Positions 25,411-35,677 are shown, counted from the first letter of the stretch. The stretch: DNA of 64,000 nt from Mesorhizobium loti R88b (GCF_013170845.1 NZ_CP033367.1:868001-932000); one strand, 5' to 3'. The notes: generated from the letters alone by a model not told the origin. A program made the numbers and translations.

Positions 25411-26705
25411 CCGCCAGGGAAAAACCTTTCGACCCGAATGCGGCCTTCTCACCCTCGCGCCGCTCGGTGCTGATCGGTGCGGTCGCCGGGGCGCTTGCTC
25501 CTCAGGCTGCGGTGGTGGCCAATGCCGGCAGCGTCACCAATGCGCCGGAGAGCGACACGCTCGACCAGGTGCAACCTTTCCATGGCGAGCACCAGCCGGG
25601 GATCGTCACGCCGCGGCCGGCCGCCGGCCTGGTCGCCTCGTTCGACGTGCTTGCCCAGAACCGCGCCGGGCTGCAGAGGCTGCTGCACACGCTGACCGAA
25701 CGCACGGCCTTCCTGATGGCGGGCGGAACGCCGCCCGCGCTCGACCCAAAGTTTCCCGCCCCCGATTCCGGCATTCTCGGCCCGGTGGTGACATCAGACA
25801 ATCTGACGATAACCACGTCGCTCGGCGCGTCGATCTTCGACGAACGATTCGGCCTGCAGGCGCTGAAGCCGAAACATCTCACCCGGATGGCGTCGTTTTC
25901 CAACGACGCCCTGCAGGAGGAGCTCTGCCATGGCGATTTGTTGCTGCAATTCTCCTCGAACACGCCGGACACCAACATCCACGCGCTGCGCGATATCGTG
26001 AAGAACACGCCGGACACACTGCTCCTGCGCTGGAAGCAGGAAGGCTCGGTGCCGGTGCGGCCGCCGAACCCGGGAAAGCCCAAGCAAAGCGCGCGCAACT
26101 TCCTCGGTTTCCGCGATGGTTCAGCCAATCCGGATTCCACCGATGCCGCGCTGATGAAGCGGATCGTCTGGGTGCAGCCGGGCGGCGGCGAGCCTGGCTG
26201 GACAGCGGGCGGTTCCTATCAGGTGGTGCGCCTTATCAGAAATTTCGTCGAGCGCTGGGACCGCACGCCGCTGCAGGAACAGCAGACGATCATCGGTCGC
26301 CAGAAGGCCAGCGGCACACCGCTGGAGGGCGGCACAAGCGAGGCCGATGTTCCTCATTTTGCCAACGATCCCCAGGGCAAGACGACGCCGCTCGACGCGC
26401 ATATCCGTCTCGCCAATCCGCGCGACGCCGAAGCGCAAAAACACCTGATCCTGCGACGGCCCTTCAACTATTCAAACGGCGTCAGCAAATCCAACCAGAT
26501 GGATATGGGCCTGCTGTTCATCTGCTACCAGGCCGATCTCGAGCAGGGTTTTGTCGCCGTCCAGACCCGCCTCAGCGGCGAGGCGCTCGAGGAATACATC
26601 AAGCCCTTCGGTGGCGGCTATTTCTTCGCCCTGCCGGGCGTGAAGGACGACCAGGACTATCTCGGCCGCTCACTCATCGAAATGGCCGCTTCGACGCATG
26701 CCTGA
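25407..26705 (+). CDS. efeB: Dyp-type heme peroxidase/deferrochelatase EfeB
   Basis: A 432-aa periplasmic enzyme with a twin-arginine signal (SRRSVLIGAVAGALAPQAAVVANA). The Dyp peroxidase motif GFRDGSANPD (GxxDG distal Asp) is at about residues 234-243. A proximal-histidine region (LDAHIRLANPRD) and a closing LGRSLIEMAAS are also present. EfeB oxidises ferrous iron or removes iron from heme in the Efe system. It overlaps efeO by ATGA. Length fits EfeB (about 420 aa). Confidence 0.94.
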   Translation: MTAREKPFDPNAAFSPSRRSVLIGAVAGALAPQAAVVANAGSVTNAPESDTLDQVQPFHGEHQPGIVTPRPAAGLVASFDVLAQNRAGLQRLLHTLTERTAFLMAGGTPPALDPKFPAPDSGILGPVVTSDNLTITTSLGASIFDERFGLQALKPKHLTRMASFSNDALQEELCHGDLLLQFSSNTPDTNIHALRDIVKNTPDTLLLRWKQEGSVPVRPPNPGKPKQSARNFLGFRDGSANPDSTDAALMKRIVWVQPGGGEPGWTAGGSYQVVRLIRNFVERWDRTPLQEQQTIIGRQKASGTPLEGGTSEADVPHFANDPQGKTTPLDAHIRLANPRDAEAQKHLILRRPFNYSNGVSKSNQMDMGLLFICYQADLEQGFVAVQTRLSGEALEEYIKPFGGGYFFALPGVKDDQDYLGRSLIEMAASTHA

Positions 26706-26741
26706 ACCCCGACCACAGCTTTCCAGCATGAGAGGATATCC

Positions 26742-27563
26742 ATGAGAAACCATCGCCTGCTTGCCGTCTCCGCCATCGCCCTGCTGACCAGCTTTGCGCC
26801 GGCTCATGCCGCCGTCTCGCCGCTCGATCTTGTCCAGCCGATCGCCGACTACAAGCTCTACGTCCAGGGCAAGATCGACACGCTGGCGACCAGCACCAGG
26901 GCGTTTACAGACGCGGTCAAGGCGGGCGACCTCGCCAAGGCCAAGGCGCTCTATGCGCCGGCTCGCGTCAACTATGAGACGATCGAGCCGATCGCAGAAC
27001 TGTTCTCGGACCTCGACGGCGCCATCGATTCGCGCGCCGACGACCATGAGCAGAAGGAGAAGTCGGCGGATTTCTATGGCTTCCACCGCATCGAATACGG
27101 CCTGTTCAGCCAGAACACGACCGATGGCCTCGGCCCGCTCGCCGACAAGCTCAACGCCGATGTGCTCGACCTGCAGAAGCGCGTTGCCGGCCTGACCGTG
27201 CCGCCGGAAAAAGCCATAGACGGCGCCGCCGGCCTGCTCGAGGAAGTGGCCTCCAGCAAGATATCGGGCGAGGAAGACCGCTACAGCCACACCGATCTCT
27301 GGGACTTCCAGGCCAATATCGACGGCGCGCAAAAGATCGTCGCTTTGGTGCATCCGCTGGTCGAGAAGGAAAACCCCACCTTGATCAAGACCGTCGACGA
27401 CAATTTCGCCACCGTCGACGCCATCCTGGCCAAGTACAAGACGGCGGATGGCTACGAAACCTATGACAAGCTGTCGGACGCCGACCGCAAGGCACTTGCC
27501 GGCCCGGTGACGGCGCTGGCCGAGGATCTGTCGAAGCTGAGGGGTACGCTGGGGCTGAACTGA
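26742..27563 (+). CDS. efeM: EfeM-type periplasmic iron-binding protein (M75 domain only)
   Basis: A 273-aa protein with a clear signal peptide (MRNHRLLAVSAIALLTSFAPAHA) and an M75/imelysin domain, including YGFHRIEYGLFSQ with the HxxE motif. It resembles the C-terminal part of EfeO but lacks the cupredoxin domain. In several bacteria such an EfeM accompanies or replaces EfeO. It starts 36 bases after efeB with a GAGAGG site, so the operon is efeU-efeO-efeB-efeM. Confidence 0.88.
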   Translation: MRNHRLLAVSAIALLTSFAPAHAAVSPLDLVQPIADYKLYVQGKIDTLATSTRAFTDAVKAGDLAKAKALYAPARVNYETIEPIAELFSDLDGAIDSRADDHEQKEKSADFYGFHRIEYGLFSQNTTDGLGPLADKLNADVLDLQKRVAGLTVPPEKAIDGAAGLLEEVASSKISGEEDRYSHTDLWDFQANIDGAQKIVALVHPLVEKENPTLIKTVDDNFATVDAILAKYKTADGYETYDKLSDADRKALAGPVTALAEDLSKLRGTLGLN

Positions 27564-27596
27564 GACTTTGCGCAAATAGGCCGCGCAGCCGGCGCC

Positions 27597-29762
27597 TCAG
27601 CCCTTCGCCTTCAGCTCCAGCCGCCGCGCGTGCAGCACCGGCTCGGTGTAGCCGTTGGGCTGGCTGGTGCCCTTGAACACCAGGTCGCAAGCGGCCTGGA
27701 AGGCGATGGACTTGTCGAAATCCGGCGCCATCGGCCGGTAGAGCGGATCGCCGACATTCTGCCGGTCGACGATGGCCGCCATGCGCTGCAGGGAATCGCG
27801 CACCTGGATTTCCGAGCACACTTTGTGGCGCAGCCAGTTGGCGATATGTTGCGAGGAGATGCGCAGCGTGGCGCGGTCTTCCATCAGGCCGACATCGTTG
27901 ATATCGGGCACTTTGGAGCAGCCGACGCCCTGGTCAATCCAGCGCACGACATAGCCCAGAATGCCTTGTGCGTTGTTGTCGAGCTCGCGCTGGATCTCGT
28001 CCGGCGTCCAGTTCGGCCGCACGGCGACCGGCACCGACAATATGTCGTCGAGCTTCGCCTTCGGCCGGCTCTTCAGCGCCGCCTGTACGGCATGGACGTC
28101 GACCTTGTGGTAGTGCGTGGCATGCAGCGTCGCCGCCGTCGGCGACGGCACCCAGGCGGTGTTGGCGCCGGCCCTGGGATGGGCGATCTTCTGCTCCAGC
28201 ATCGCCGCCATCAGATCCGGCATCGCCCACATGCCCTTGCCGATCTGGGCATGACCGGCCAGCCCGCATTCGAGCCCGGTGTCGACATTCCACGCCTCGT
28301 AGGCGGAAATCCAGGCGGCCTGCTTCATGTCGCCCTTGCGGATCATCGGGCCGGCTTCCATCGAGGTGTGAATCTCGTCGCCGGTGCGGTCGAGGAAGCC
28401 GGTGTTGATGAACACCACGCGCTCTCTTGCCGCGCGGATCGCCTCCTTGAGGTTGACGGTGGTGCGCCGCTCCTCATCCATGATGCCCATCTTGATGGTA
28501 TTCCTGGGCATGCTGAGCAGCGCCTCGACCCGGTCGAAGATCTCGACGGCGAAGGCGACTTCCTCCGGCCCGTGCATCTTGGGCTTCACAACATACATCG
28601 AGCCGGCGCGGGAGTTCATCCGCCGCCCCTTCGCGCCGACATCGTGCAGCGCGATCAGTGCCGTCATCGCCGCGTCCATGATGCCTTCCGGCACCTCGTT
28701 GCCGTCACGGTCCAGGATCGCCGGATTGGTCATCAGGTGACCGACATTCCGCACCAGCATCAGCGAGCGGCCGGGCACGGTGAGCGTGCCACCGGCCGGC
28801 GCGGTCCAGGCGCGGTCGGGGTTGAGCTTGCGGACAAAAGACTTGCCGCCCTTGCTGATCTCTTCCGCCAGATCACCCTTCATCAGGCCGAGCCAGTTGC
28901 GGTAGACGACGACCTTGTCCTGCGCATCCACCGCCGCGACCGAATCCTCGCAGTCCTGAATGGTGGTCAGCGCCGATTCCAGGATGACGTCGGCAATGCC
29001 TGCCGGATCGGTGCGGCCGATCTGGTTGGCGCGGTCGATCAGGATTTCGATATGCAGGCCGTTTTTCACGAGCAGCACGGCGTCGGGGTTGGCGGCATCG
29101 CCGCGATAGCCGACGAACTGCCTGGGGTCGGCGGGTGTCGTCGAGCCGGCACCGGCGCTGAGCTTCAACGCGCCCTGCGCCAGCGACAAGCCGTTCACCC
29201 CTGCCCATTTGCCTGATGTCAGCGGTGCGGCCTCGTCGAGGAAGCTCTTCGTCCAGGCGACAACCTTGGCGCCACGCACCGGGTTGAAGCCCTTGCCCTT
29301 TTCCGCGCCGCCCGTTTCGGGGATGGCATCGGTGCCATAGAGCGCGTCATAGAGCGAGCCCCAGCGTGCGTTGGCGGCGTTGAGCGCATAGCGCGCGTTC
29401 ATGACAGGCACGACCAGCTGCGGCCCGGCAACCACAGCGATTTCCGGGTCGACATTCTCGGTCGAGACACTGAAGGCCGGCCCCTCGGGGACGAGATAGC
29501 CGATCTCCTTCAGGAAGCCCCTGTAAGCCTCCATGTCGATGGGCGCGCCATTGTCGCGATACCAGCCATCGAGCTTTTCCTGCATGGCGTCGCGTTTCGC
29601 CAGCAGCGCCCGATTCTTCGGGGCGAGGTCGTGGACGATGGCCGAGAAGCCGTTCCAGAAGTCCGCCGCTTCGATGCCGGTGCCGGGCAAGGCCTCGTTG
29701 GCCACAAAATCATGCAGCTCGCGGGCAATCCGCAATCCGGCGATCTCGATGCGATCGGTCAT
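27597..29762 (-). CDS. glcB: Malate synthase G
   Basis: A 721-aa enzyme that condenses glyoxylate with acetyl-CoA to malate in the glyoxylate bypass. Family hallmarks are [103 protein letters not shown]-like [13 protein letters not shown] and [23 protein letters not shown]. The start at 29762 ([10 protein letters not shown]) gives the usual length of about 720 aa; the frame is open 20 codons further. It is convergent with efeM. No aceA gene is in the window. Confidence 0.96.
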   Translation of the reverse strand: MTDRIEIAGLRIARELHDFVANEALPGTGIEAADFWNGFSAIVHDLAPKNRALLAKRDAMQEKLDGWYRDNGAPIDMEAYRGFLKEIGYLVPEGPAFSVSTENVDPEIAVVAGPQLVVPVMNARYALNAANARWGSLYDALYGTDAIPETGGAEKGKGFNPVRGAKVVAWTKSFLDEAAPLTSGKWAGVNGLSLAQGALKLSAGAGSTTPADPRQFVGYRGDAANPDAVLLVKNGLHIEILIDRANQIGRTDPAGIADVILESALTTIQDCEDSVAAVDAQDKVVVYRNWLGLMKGDLAEEISKGGKSFVRKLNPDRAWTAPAGGTLTVPGRSLMLVRNVGHLMTNPAILDRDGNEVPEGIMDAAMTALIALHDVGAKGRRMNSRAGSMYVVKPKMHGPEEVAFAVEIFDRVEALLSMPRNTIKMGIMDEERRTTVNLKEAIRAARERVVFINTGFLDRTGDEIHTSMEAGPMIRKGDMKQAAWISAYEAWNVDTGLECGLAGHAQIGKGMWAMPDLMAAMLEQKIAHPRAGANTAWVPSPTAATLHATHYHKVDVHAVQAALKSRPKAKLDDILSVPVAVRPNWTPDEIQRELDNNAQGILGYVVRWIDQGVGCSKVPDINDVGLMEDRATLRISSQHIANWLRHKVCSEIQVRDSLQRMAAIVDRQNVGDPLYRPMAPDFDKSIAFQAACDLVFKGTSQPNGYTEPVLHARRLELKAKG

Positions 29763-30122
29763 CAGGCTACTCCAGATGAAAGGCTTTGCGGGGCGTTTGG
29801 CATGTTGGGGTTGCAGGGTCAATTCAGCTTAGGTTGAAGGTGGGCATTTTGACCTCGTCCGAAGTACCGAGTGTTTGTCGTCCTCGGTGCTGTTTGGGCC
29901 ATCCTGAACCGTTGCATTCTACGTCCAACGTCACGGCATGGATCCTAGGGTCTCCGCGACGTCGCTTCGCTCCTGCTCCGCCCTAGGATGACGAAGGCGC
30001 AGGATTCAGGTCAGGCCGAGTCGAAAATGGTGGCGTCCGAGAACCGGAGCGGAGCGTACTTTTGGGTACGTGAGCACCGGAAGCGCAGGACACCGCCATT
30101 TGCAGGCCGGCCTCACCTGAAT
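29763..30122. other. Repeat-bearing intergenic region between glcB and hyuA
   Basis: About 360 bases with no gene. The first 180 bases precede glcB and should hold its promoter. The rest consists of two structured repeat units (29942-29989 and 30004-30123) described separately. Confidence 0.6.
29942..29989. repeat. Short palindromic element ATCCTAGGG...CCCTAGGAT
   Basis: Nine-base perfect arms ATCCTAGGG and CCCTAGGAT surround a GC-rich centre (CTCCGCGACGTCGCTTCGCT), giving a hairpin of 48 bases. Of a type common between rhizobial genes. Confidence 0.65.
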
Positions 30123-30123
30123 C
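30004..30123. repeat. 120-base imperfect cruciform repeat
   Basis: Outer arms ATTCAGGTCAGGCCG and CGGCCTCACCTGAAT, and inner pairs such as AATGGTGGCGTCC with GGACACCGCCATT and AGTACGTGAG-like with GAGCGTACT, fold the whole segment on itself around TTTTGGG. It abuts the stop codon of the hydantoinase gene and could form its terminator. Confidence 0.7.
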
Positions 30124-32165
30124 TACACCGCAATCCTTGGCCGTCCCGAGGCCACCGCTACCACATGCGCCTCGATGAACATGCGCTGGGCCTCGACGGT
30201 GGAAACCCTGAACTCCGTCGCCACGTCGATCTCGGCGCTGTCGGTGCCGGCATCCCGGGCGCGCTGGGCGACGATGGCGCGGACGTCGGCCTCGGCGGCC
30301 GCGATGGCTGCGGCCTCGTCAAGGAAATCGCGCACCGTCTCACCCGAGGCAAGCCGGAACAGCCCTTCCTTGGGCTGGCTGACCCGCGCTTCGGCCGAGA
30401 CCCTGACCTGGCCGACGACGGCACCAAGCGCGTTGGCGACATCGGTGTCTTCAGGCACGACGCACTCATTGCCGACCAACGGCGCCAGGCCGGCATAGTG
30501 CAGAGGCGCAGAGGCGCCGAGGCCGATGACCGGACGGTCGAGCGCGACGCTCAGCCGCGCGATGCCGGGATGAGCATCCACCGCGCGCTGCACCAGCGCG
30601 TGCGCCACGGTCGCCGCGCCATCGAGCCCGTCCTCGGCGAAGGCGGTTTCGAGGATGTACTCGGCCGACCAGCGCGTCAGCGTCACCAGCACCCGCTCCG
30701 AGATCACCTCCGCTGAGGCCGCAATGGGCTGGCCCCGGCCGTCACGCTTGCGGGCAAACAGGTCGGCGCCAAGGCGCGCGGTGGCGGCATCCCAGTTGGC
30801 CTGCTTGCCCAGCACATGCGCCGCGTCCGACGGGGTGAAGCCTGAGATATGCACCAGTCCGCGCGAGACCAGCCGGTTCAAGGTGGCGTTCTGGGCGTTC
30901 GATGTCAGCAACCTGTCGAGGGCAAGCGGGGTCGCGCCGATCGCCTCGTAGAGCCGCGCTTCGGGAGCGGTCAGCCCGGCGGCGAGCCTGTCCGGTACGC
31001 CGGTGCGCACCGCGAAGCGGCCATCCATGCGGCCGGGGTTGGGCGCCCGCAACTGGCGTTCGAGTTCCGATTTGACGGCCTCGCCATGCGCCATGCCGGC
31101 CAGCGCCAGCGGCACCAGGCGGCGCGGCCCAAGCAGGATTTTCGGGTTGAGCGCGCCATCTTCCAGCGCCACTTCGGAATCGCCGCCGAGGCCGAAGGTG
31201 CGCATGGCGACCGCCTCGACCATGGTGCGGAAACCGCCGACGGTGGCGCCTTCGGGATCAAGCCGCGGACGGCCCTTGTCGAGTACGGCGACGTCGGTGG
31301 TGGTGCCGCCAATGTCGGAGACCACGGCATTGTCGAGCCCGGTCATGTGGCGGGCGCCGACCAGGCTGGCGGCCGGGCCGGAGAGGATCGTCTCGATCGG
31401 CCGCTGGCGGGCAAACGCCGCCGAGACCAGCGCGCCATCGCCGCGCACCACCATCAAGGGCGCAGCGATGCTGCGCTGCTCCAAAAACCCTTCGGTTGCC
31501 GCCACCAGCCGGTCGATCATCGAGATCAGCCGGGCGTTGAGCAGCGTGGTCAGCGCCCGGCGCGGGCCGCCGAGCTTGGCCGACAGTTCGTGGCTTGCCG
31601 TGACCGGCAGGCCGGTCTTTTCGCGGATCAGCTCGCGGGCGGCGATCTCGTGCGCCGGGTTGCGGGTGGCGAAGTAGGCGCAGACGGCAAAGCCGGACAC
31701 CGAGGCGCCGAGCTCCGGCAGGGCGGCCTCCAGCCCGGATAGATCGAGCTTGGCGGCATTGCCGTGGACATCGTGGCCGCCAGGGCAAAACACCACCGGA
31801 TCGGTGCCGAGCGCCGTCTTCAAACCGTCGCGGGCGAGGTCGGCTTCGGAGAAGCCGATCATGACCAGCGCCACCCGGCCGCCCTGGCCCTCGACCAGCG
31901 CGTTGGTGGCAAGCGTCGTCGACATCGAGACCAGTTTGATCGCTGCCGGATCGGTGCCGGCTTTCTCGAGCACCGCGTCGACGGCCCCGGAAATGCCGAC
32001 GGCAAGATCATGCCTGGTGGTCAGCGCCTTGGCCTTGGCCAGCACCTTGCCCTTGTTCGGCCCTTGCTGCGGGCCTTCGGTCTCGGACCACAGCACGGCA
32101 TCGGTATAGGTGCCGCCGGTGTCGATGCCGAGGAAGAGGGGTTTTGGCTTGGTCTTGGCGGTCAT
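30123..32165 (-). CDS. Hydantoinase/oxoprolinase A-type ATPase subunit (HyuA family)
   Basis: A 680-aa protein with the ASKHA-fold start LFLGIDTGGTYTDAVLW and later TTLATNALVEGQGGRVALVMIGF, NARLISMIDRLV, ILSGPAASLVGARHMTGLDNAVVSDIGGTTTDVAVL. The family hydrolyses cyclic amides such as hydantoins or 5-oxoproline with ATP, normally with a HyuB partner; no HyuB is adjacent, so the substrate is uncertain. The start at 32165 (MTAKTKPK) was chosen; an upstream GTG at 32192 is possible. Confidence 0.88.
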   Translation of the reverse strand: MTAKTKPKPLFLGIDTGGTYTDAVLWSETEGPQQGPNKGKVLAKAKALTTRHDLAVGISGAVDAVLEKAGTDPAAIKLVSMSTTLATNALVEGQGGRVALVMIGFSEADLARDGLKTALGTDPVVFCPGGHDVHGNAAKLDLSGLEAALPELGASVSGFAVCAYFATRNPAHEIAARELIREKTGLPVTASHELSAKLGGPRRALTTLLNARLISMIDRLVAATEGFLEQRSIAAPLMVVRGDGALVSAAFARQRPIETILSGPAASLVGARHMTGLDNAVVSDIGGTTTDVAVLDKGRPRLDPEGATVGGFRTMVEAVAMRTFGLGGDSEVALEDGALNPKILLGPRRLVPLALAGMAHGEAVKSELERQLRAPNPGRMDGRFAVRTGVPDRLAAGLTAPEARLYEAIGATPLALDRLLTSNAQNATLNRLVSRGLVHISGFTPSDAAHVLGKQANWDAATARLGADLFARKRDGRGQPIAASAEVISERVLVTLTRWSAEYILETAFAEDGLDGAATVAHALVQRAVDAHPGIARLSVALDRPVIGLGASAPLHYAGLAPLVGNECVVPEDTDVANALGAVVGQVRVSAEARVSQPKEGLFRLASGETVRDFLDEAAAIAAAEADVRAIVAQRARDAGTDSAEIDVATEFRVSTVEAQRMFIEAHVVAVASGRPRIAV

Positions 32166-32280
32166 GGAAAGGTCCGGGAATTCTCTTGCCACGCCCCTTA
32201 GCCGATACAGGCTGACGGATAAAGGCGATACAGATGGGCCAAAGGGTGGGCGGGGTGGAGGATTCTGCCGAGATGCCGGT

Positions 32281-32449
32281 GCGAGGCCCCCCTCTCTGTC
32301 CTGCCGGACATCTCCCCCTCAAGGGGGGAGATTGGCTGTGTAGACGCCGGCGCCGATCCTGCGGCGTTGGCGAGTGGCGAAACCTGAGATGCATCTGATC
32401 TCCCCCCTTGAGGGGGAGATGCCCGGCAGGGCAGAGAGGGGTGCCTCGC
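32281..32449. repeat. Inverted-repeat intergenic element with 52-base arms
   Basis: The left arm (32281-32332) carries GCGAGGCCCCCCTCTCTG and CATCTCCCCCTCAAGGGG; the right arm (32398-32449) is its near-exact reverse complement. About 65 bases lie between. It sits between the hydantoinase start and the CDGSH gene end. This sequence type is a well-known dispersed rhizobial repeat. Confidence 0.8.
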
Positions 32450-32467
32450 GCCAACTTCTCCGATTGC

Positions 32468-33094
32468 CTACCCCACAAACCCCACCCGCTTGTGCGACCC
32501 ATCGCAAAACGGCTTGTTGGCCGAGTGGCCGCAGCGGCAGAGGAAGGCGACCGTGGTGCGGTCGATCGTGTGGCCGGTGCCGGTGACGATTTCGAGATTG
32601 CCTTCGAGCTTGAGCGGGCCGTTTTTCGTCGGGGTGACATTGAGCGGGCCATTGCGTGCATCAAGTGCCGGCGTGTCCTTCAGCGCGGCTTCGCCGGTGG
32701 CGGTGAAGCCTGCCTTGCTGTGGCTGCCGTCGCAGAACGGCTTGTTTTCAGAAGCGCCGCAGCGGCACAGCGTGGCGCGATAAAAAGTCTCGCCGTTGAG
32801 CACGATCTCGGCATGAAGGGCCAACGGGCCGTTTTCGCGCAACCGCACGGTGTTGACCACCGGTGGCTGTTCCTGCGGCCCGCCATCCTTCCTGATGTAG
32901 GTGATGGCGCCCGAAGGGCAATTTTCGGCCAGTGCGACGACCTTCTCAACGCTGGCCGCGTCGGGATGGATCCATTCTCCCGGCGCATTGGGCACGAAGA
33001 CATGCGGGTCGCCGAGAACGCAGTTGCGTGAATGGATGCAGCGCTTGCCGGAGAACCCGACATCGATCTCATCGCTTTCGACCATGCCGGCCAT
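32468..33094 (-). CDS. Tandem CDGSH iron-sulfur protein with N-terminal (4Fe-4S)-type mono-cluster domain
   Basis: A 208-aa protein. Residues about 10-70 have a ferredoxin-like segment (GKRCIHSRNCVLGDP; ALAENCPSGAITY) as in the Fer4_19 family. Two CDGSH domains follow: LCRCGASENKPFCDGSHSKAGF and LCRCGHSANKPFCDGSHKRVGF, each with the three-Cys one-His 2Fe-2S ligand set. The protein probably serves electron transfer or iron-sulfur storage in the cytoplasm. It is monocistronic. Confidence 0.92.
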   Translation of the reverse strand: MAGMVESDEIDVGFSGKRCIHSRNCVLGDPHVFVPNAPGEWIHPDAASVEKVVALAENCPSGAITYIRKDGGPQEQPPVVNTVRLRENGPLALHAEIVLNGETFYRATLCRCGASENKPFCDGSHSKAGFTATGEAALKDTPALDARNGPLNVTPTKNGPLKLEGNLEIVTGTGHTIDRTTVAFLCRCGHSANKPFCDGSHKRVGFVG

Positions 33095-33204
33095 CGCGGT
33101 GCTCCTGTTGCCTGGAGCACGTCGCGTCTTCGCAGACGCGGCGTGCCTTGGGTGTTTGGGCAGGCTATGGCTCGAACAGGAAACCCGTCAAGCTGGCAAA
33201 CCGG

Positions 33205-33576
33205 TCAGGGGACGAGATTGATCTCTTCGGTCTCGCCGCCGCTGCAGGTGTAGCAGCAATCCTCGCATTTTTCCTTGTTGCCGGGGCCGACGCCCCAATA
33301 GGTGCCCTCGTCGCCATCGACCCAGGCGCCATAGCAGATCGATTCACCCTCGTTGCAGGAGATCGGCAACGATTTGGTCTCGCCATCGTCGAGGTAGAAG
33401 TCCTTGCCGTTGCCGGGCCAGACGTAGTCGCGGTCCTGGCTGTAGAGCTCAAGGCGCATGGCGTTGGGATGGCTGTTCTTGATGGTGAAGCTGACGTCGC
33501 CGGCATGGGCGGCAGGCGCAAACAGGACGGCAAGCGAAAACGCGGCGGCAAGCCGGCGCGCGGACGTGAAAGACAT
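33205..33576 (-). CDS. Cys-rich secreted protein, paralogue of the gene at 36011
   Basis: A 123-aa protein with a signal peptide (AAAFSLAVLFAPAAHAG). The mature part has VWPGNGKDF, SLPISCNEGESICYGAWVDGD, and CEDCCYTC near the end, finishing EEINLVP. At least six Cys residues suggest disulfides or metal binding in the periplasm. The start at 33576 has GGGGG five bases before it. It shares motif order with the 36011 gene, so both belong to one uncharacterised family. Confidence 0.8.
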   Translation of the reverse strand: MSFTSARRLAAAFSLAVLFAPAAHAGDVSFTIKNSHPNAMRLELYSQDRDYVWPGNGKDFYLDDGETKSLPISCNEGESICYGAWVDGDEGTYWGVGPGNKEKCEDCCYTCSGGETEEINLVP

Positions 33577-33705
33577 GGAAACCCCCGATGAAGAATCGGC
33601 CCCCACGGCCGATGAAGGGATCATGCCATGACGCGGGCGCGCGCTAAAGGGATGATGGCGGCAAATCCCTGATTTAATCGGCCGCTGGATCTCAAGACTT
33701 TCACC

Positions 33706-33954
33706 CTATCGTTGCCAGAAGGGCAGCTTGGCGATTTCTTCTTCGACCTGCCGCCTGGTCAGTCCGATATCGTCGATCAGATGCGGATTGGCTTCCGAGA
33801 TTCGCTTGAGGTCCCAGCGAAAGCGTGTGCGCTGCCGCCAGGCGGTGATGGTGTTTCGCAGGGCCGCAAGGCTATAGCGCCTGGGCGAGACCTGCCCGAC
33901 GGGAATCCGCCGCCGCACGACCTGACGCGGGGCCGAAGCAAGACAATTGGTCAT
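33706..33954 (-). CDS. DUF1127-domain protein
   Basis: An 82-aa protein with a basic N terminus and the C-terminal DUF1127 motif (RFRWDLKRISEANPHLIDDIGLTRRQVEEEIAK). Short DUF1127 proteins in related bacteria bind RNA or affect phosphate and carbon metabolism, but the role of this one is unknown. The start follows GGAGG by five bases, so the longer frame to 34113 is rejected. Confidence 0.85.
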   Translation of the reverse strand: MTNCLASAPRQVVRRRIPVGQVSPRRYSLAALRNTITAWRQRTRFRWDLKRISEANPHLIDDIGLTRRQVEEEIAKLPFWQR

Positions 33955-34159
33955 GACAACCTCCATGTGGTTTGGGGCTCCAGTTTTACGAATTGGGGAC
34001 CCTCGAGCTGAAAGAGGTTGAATTCTGCAGGATACCGACAGCGCCGTAATTAAGGACTGCCAAATAGTTCTCAAAAGTTCCAAACTGGCTCTAACTCTTT
34101 GTTTTGACGTCACTCCGGGTGCAGAACCGCCTCACACTTTTCCTGGAATTACTCTATAG

Positions 34160-35677
34160 ATGCGCCTCATGCAGGGATCGCGCTTTGCCTTTGGTCCGTT
34201 CGTGCTTGATCCGGGTGCGGGAACGCTGCTCCGGAACGACGATCCCGTTGCCGTCGGCTATCGCGGCCTGAAGCTGCTCGCGGCGCTAGCCGCGCGCCCC
34301 GGTGAAATCCTGGGGAAGGCCGAGCTGATGGATGCGGCGTGGCCGGGCACGGCCGTCGAGGAAGGCAACCTTACTGTCCAGATCGCGCAGCTGCGCAAAC
34401 TGCTTGGTCCGCCTGCCGACGGCGGCGAATGGATATCGACGGTTCCGCGTGTCGGCTACCGCTTCACCGGGACTATCCAACAGCTCGATGGCGCGAAGCG
34501 AAAACCCTTGCCGCTGCCCGACAAGCCATCGATCGCGGTGCTGCCTTTCGTCAATCTCAGCGGGAATCCCGAGCAGGAGGCCTTCGCCGACGGGTTGACT
34601 GAAGATTTGATCACCGACCTGTCGAGGATCTCCGGCCTGTTCGTCATCGCCCGCAACTCGACCTTTGCCTACAAAGGCAAGGCAATAGATGTGCGCACGA
34701 TCGCCGGCGAGCTTGGTGTGCGCTATCTGCTGGAGGGCAGCGCACGGCGCGCCGCGGGCCGTGTGCGCATCAACGCCCAGCTGGTCGACGCGACGAGCGG
34801 CGAGCATCTGTGGGCCGAACGCTTCGATCGCAGCCTGGACGATATCTTTGCCGTTCAGGACGAGGTGACGGCCAAGATCGTGGAGGCGTTGCTCGGCAGG
34901 CTGCGCGCGCCGCCGCCGCGCAACCGGCCCAAAAGTATCGAGGCCTACGATCTCTGCGTGCGGGCGCGCAAGCTGATCGACGATTCGCCGCAGATGGCGC
35001 AGGAAGCGCATCTGATGCTGACGCGTGCGGTCGCGCTCGATCCTGATTACGCCGAGCCCTATCGATGGCTTGCCATGAACCACTGGATGGGGCGGGTGCA
35101 TTGGGGCGGCCCCACCGAGGCGGATCGCAGCGTTGCCCTGGAAATGGCGCGCAAAGCCGTGTCGATCGATCCCAACGATGCCGGCTGCCGCTGGATCCTG
35201 GCCTATCTGCTCACCTATGAGCGCGGCTTTACCGAGGCGGAGGCGGAATTCGCCAAGGCGATCGAACTCGATCCGAACGAAGCCGACACCTGGGCGTCAC
35301 TCTCGGACATCACGGTCCTGGCCGGGCGGATCGAGGAGGGCCTTGAGCACATCCGCAAGGCATTCCGGCTGAACCCGTTTCCGGCAAGCTGGTACTATCT
35401 GACGCTCGGCCAGGCGCAATATGCGGCGCGCGACTACGAGGCCGCCATCGAGACGCTGCACCGGGACGAGACCTATCGCACCACCTCGCGCCGCTTCCTG
35501 GCGGCAAGCCTAGCCCAGCTTGGCCGGCTCGACGAGGCGCGCGCCGAGGTCGAGCTGTTCCTCGTCGGAAGCCCGCATTTCACGATCCACCACTGGGCCA
35601 CGACCGAACCGTTCCGCGATGCGGCGACGCTCGAGCATTTCGTCGATGGCTTCCGCAAGGCCGGCCTGCCGGAGTGA
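34160..35677 (+). CDS. OmpR/CadC-type winged-helix regulator with FlgO-like and TPR domains
   Basis: A 505-aa cytoplasmic regulator. Residues about 5-100 form an OmpR-like winged helix (GYRGLKLLAALAARPGEILGKAELMDAAWPGTAVEEGNLTVQIAQLRKLLG; STVPRVGYRFTG). Residues about 115-255 form the FlgO/adenylate-cyclase-associated domain (PSIAVLPFVNLSGNPEQEAFADGLTEDLITDLSRISGLFVIARNST). The rest has TPR-like repeats (AIELDPNEADTWASLSDI). No membrane segment. It resembles the regulator at 39226 outside the DNA-binding part. Targets are unknown. Confidence 0.88.
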   Translation: MRLMQGSRFAFGPFVLDPGAGTLLRNDDPVAVGYRGLKLLAALAARPGEILGKAELMDAAWPGTAVEEGNLTVQIAQLRKLLGPPADGGEWISTVPRVGYRFTGTIQQLDGAKRKPLPLPDKPSIAVLPFVNLSGNPEQEAFADGLTEDLITDLSRISGLFVIARNSTFAYKGKAIDVRTIAGELGVRYLLEGSARRAAGRVRINAQLVDATSGEHLWAERFDRSLDDIFAVQDEVTAKIVEALLGRLRAPPPRNRPKSIEAYDLCVRARKLIDDSPQMAQEAHLMLTRAVALDPDYAEPYRWLAMNHWMGRVHWGGPTEADRSVALEMARKAVSIDPNDAGCRWILAYLLTYERGFTEAEAEFAKAIELDPNEADTWASLSDITVLAGRIEEGLEHIRKAFRLNPFPASWYYLTLGQAQYAARDYEAAIETLHRDETYRTTSRRFLAASLAQLGRLDEARAEVELFLVGSPHFTIHHWATTEPFRDAATLEHFVDGFRKAGLPE

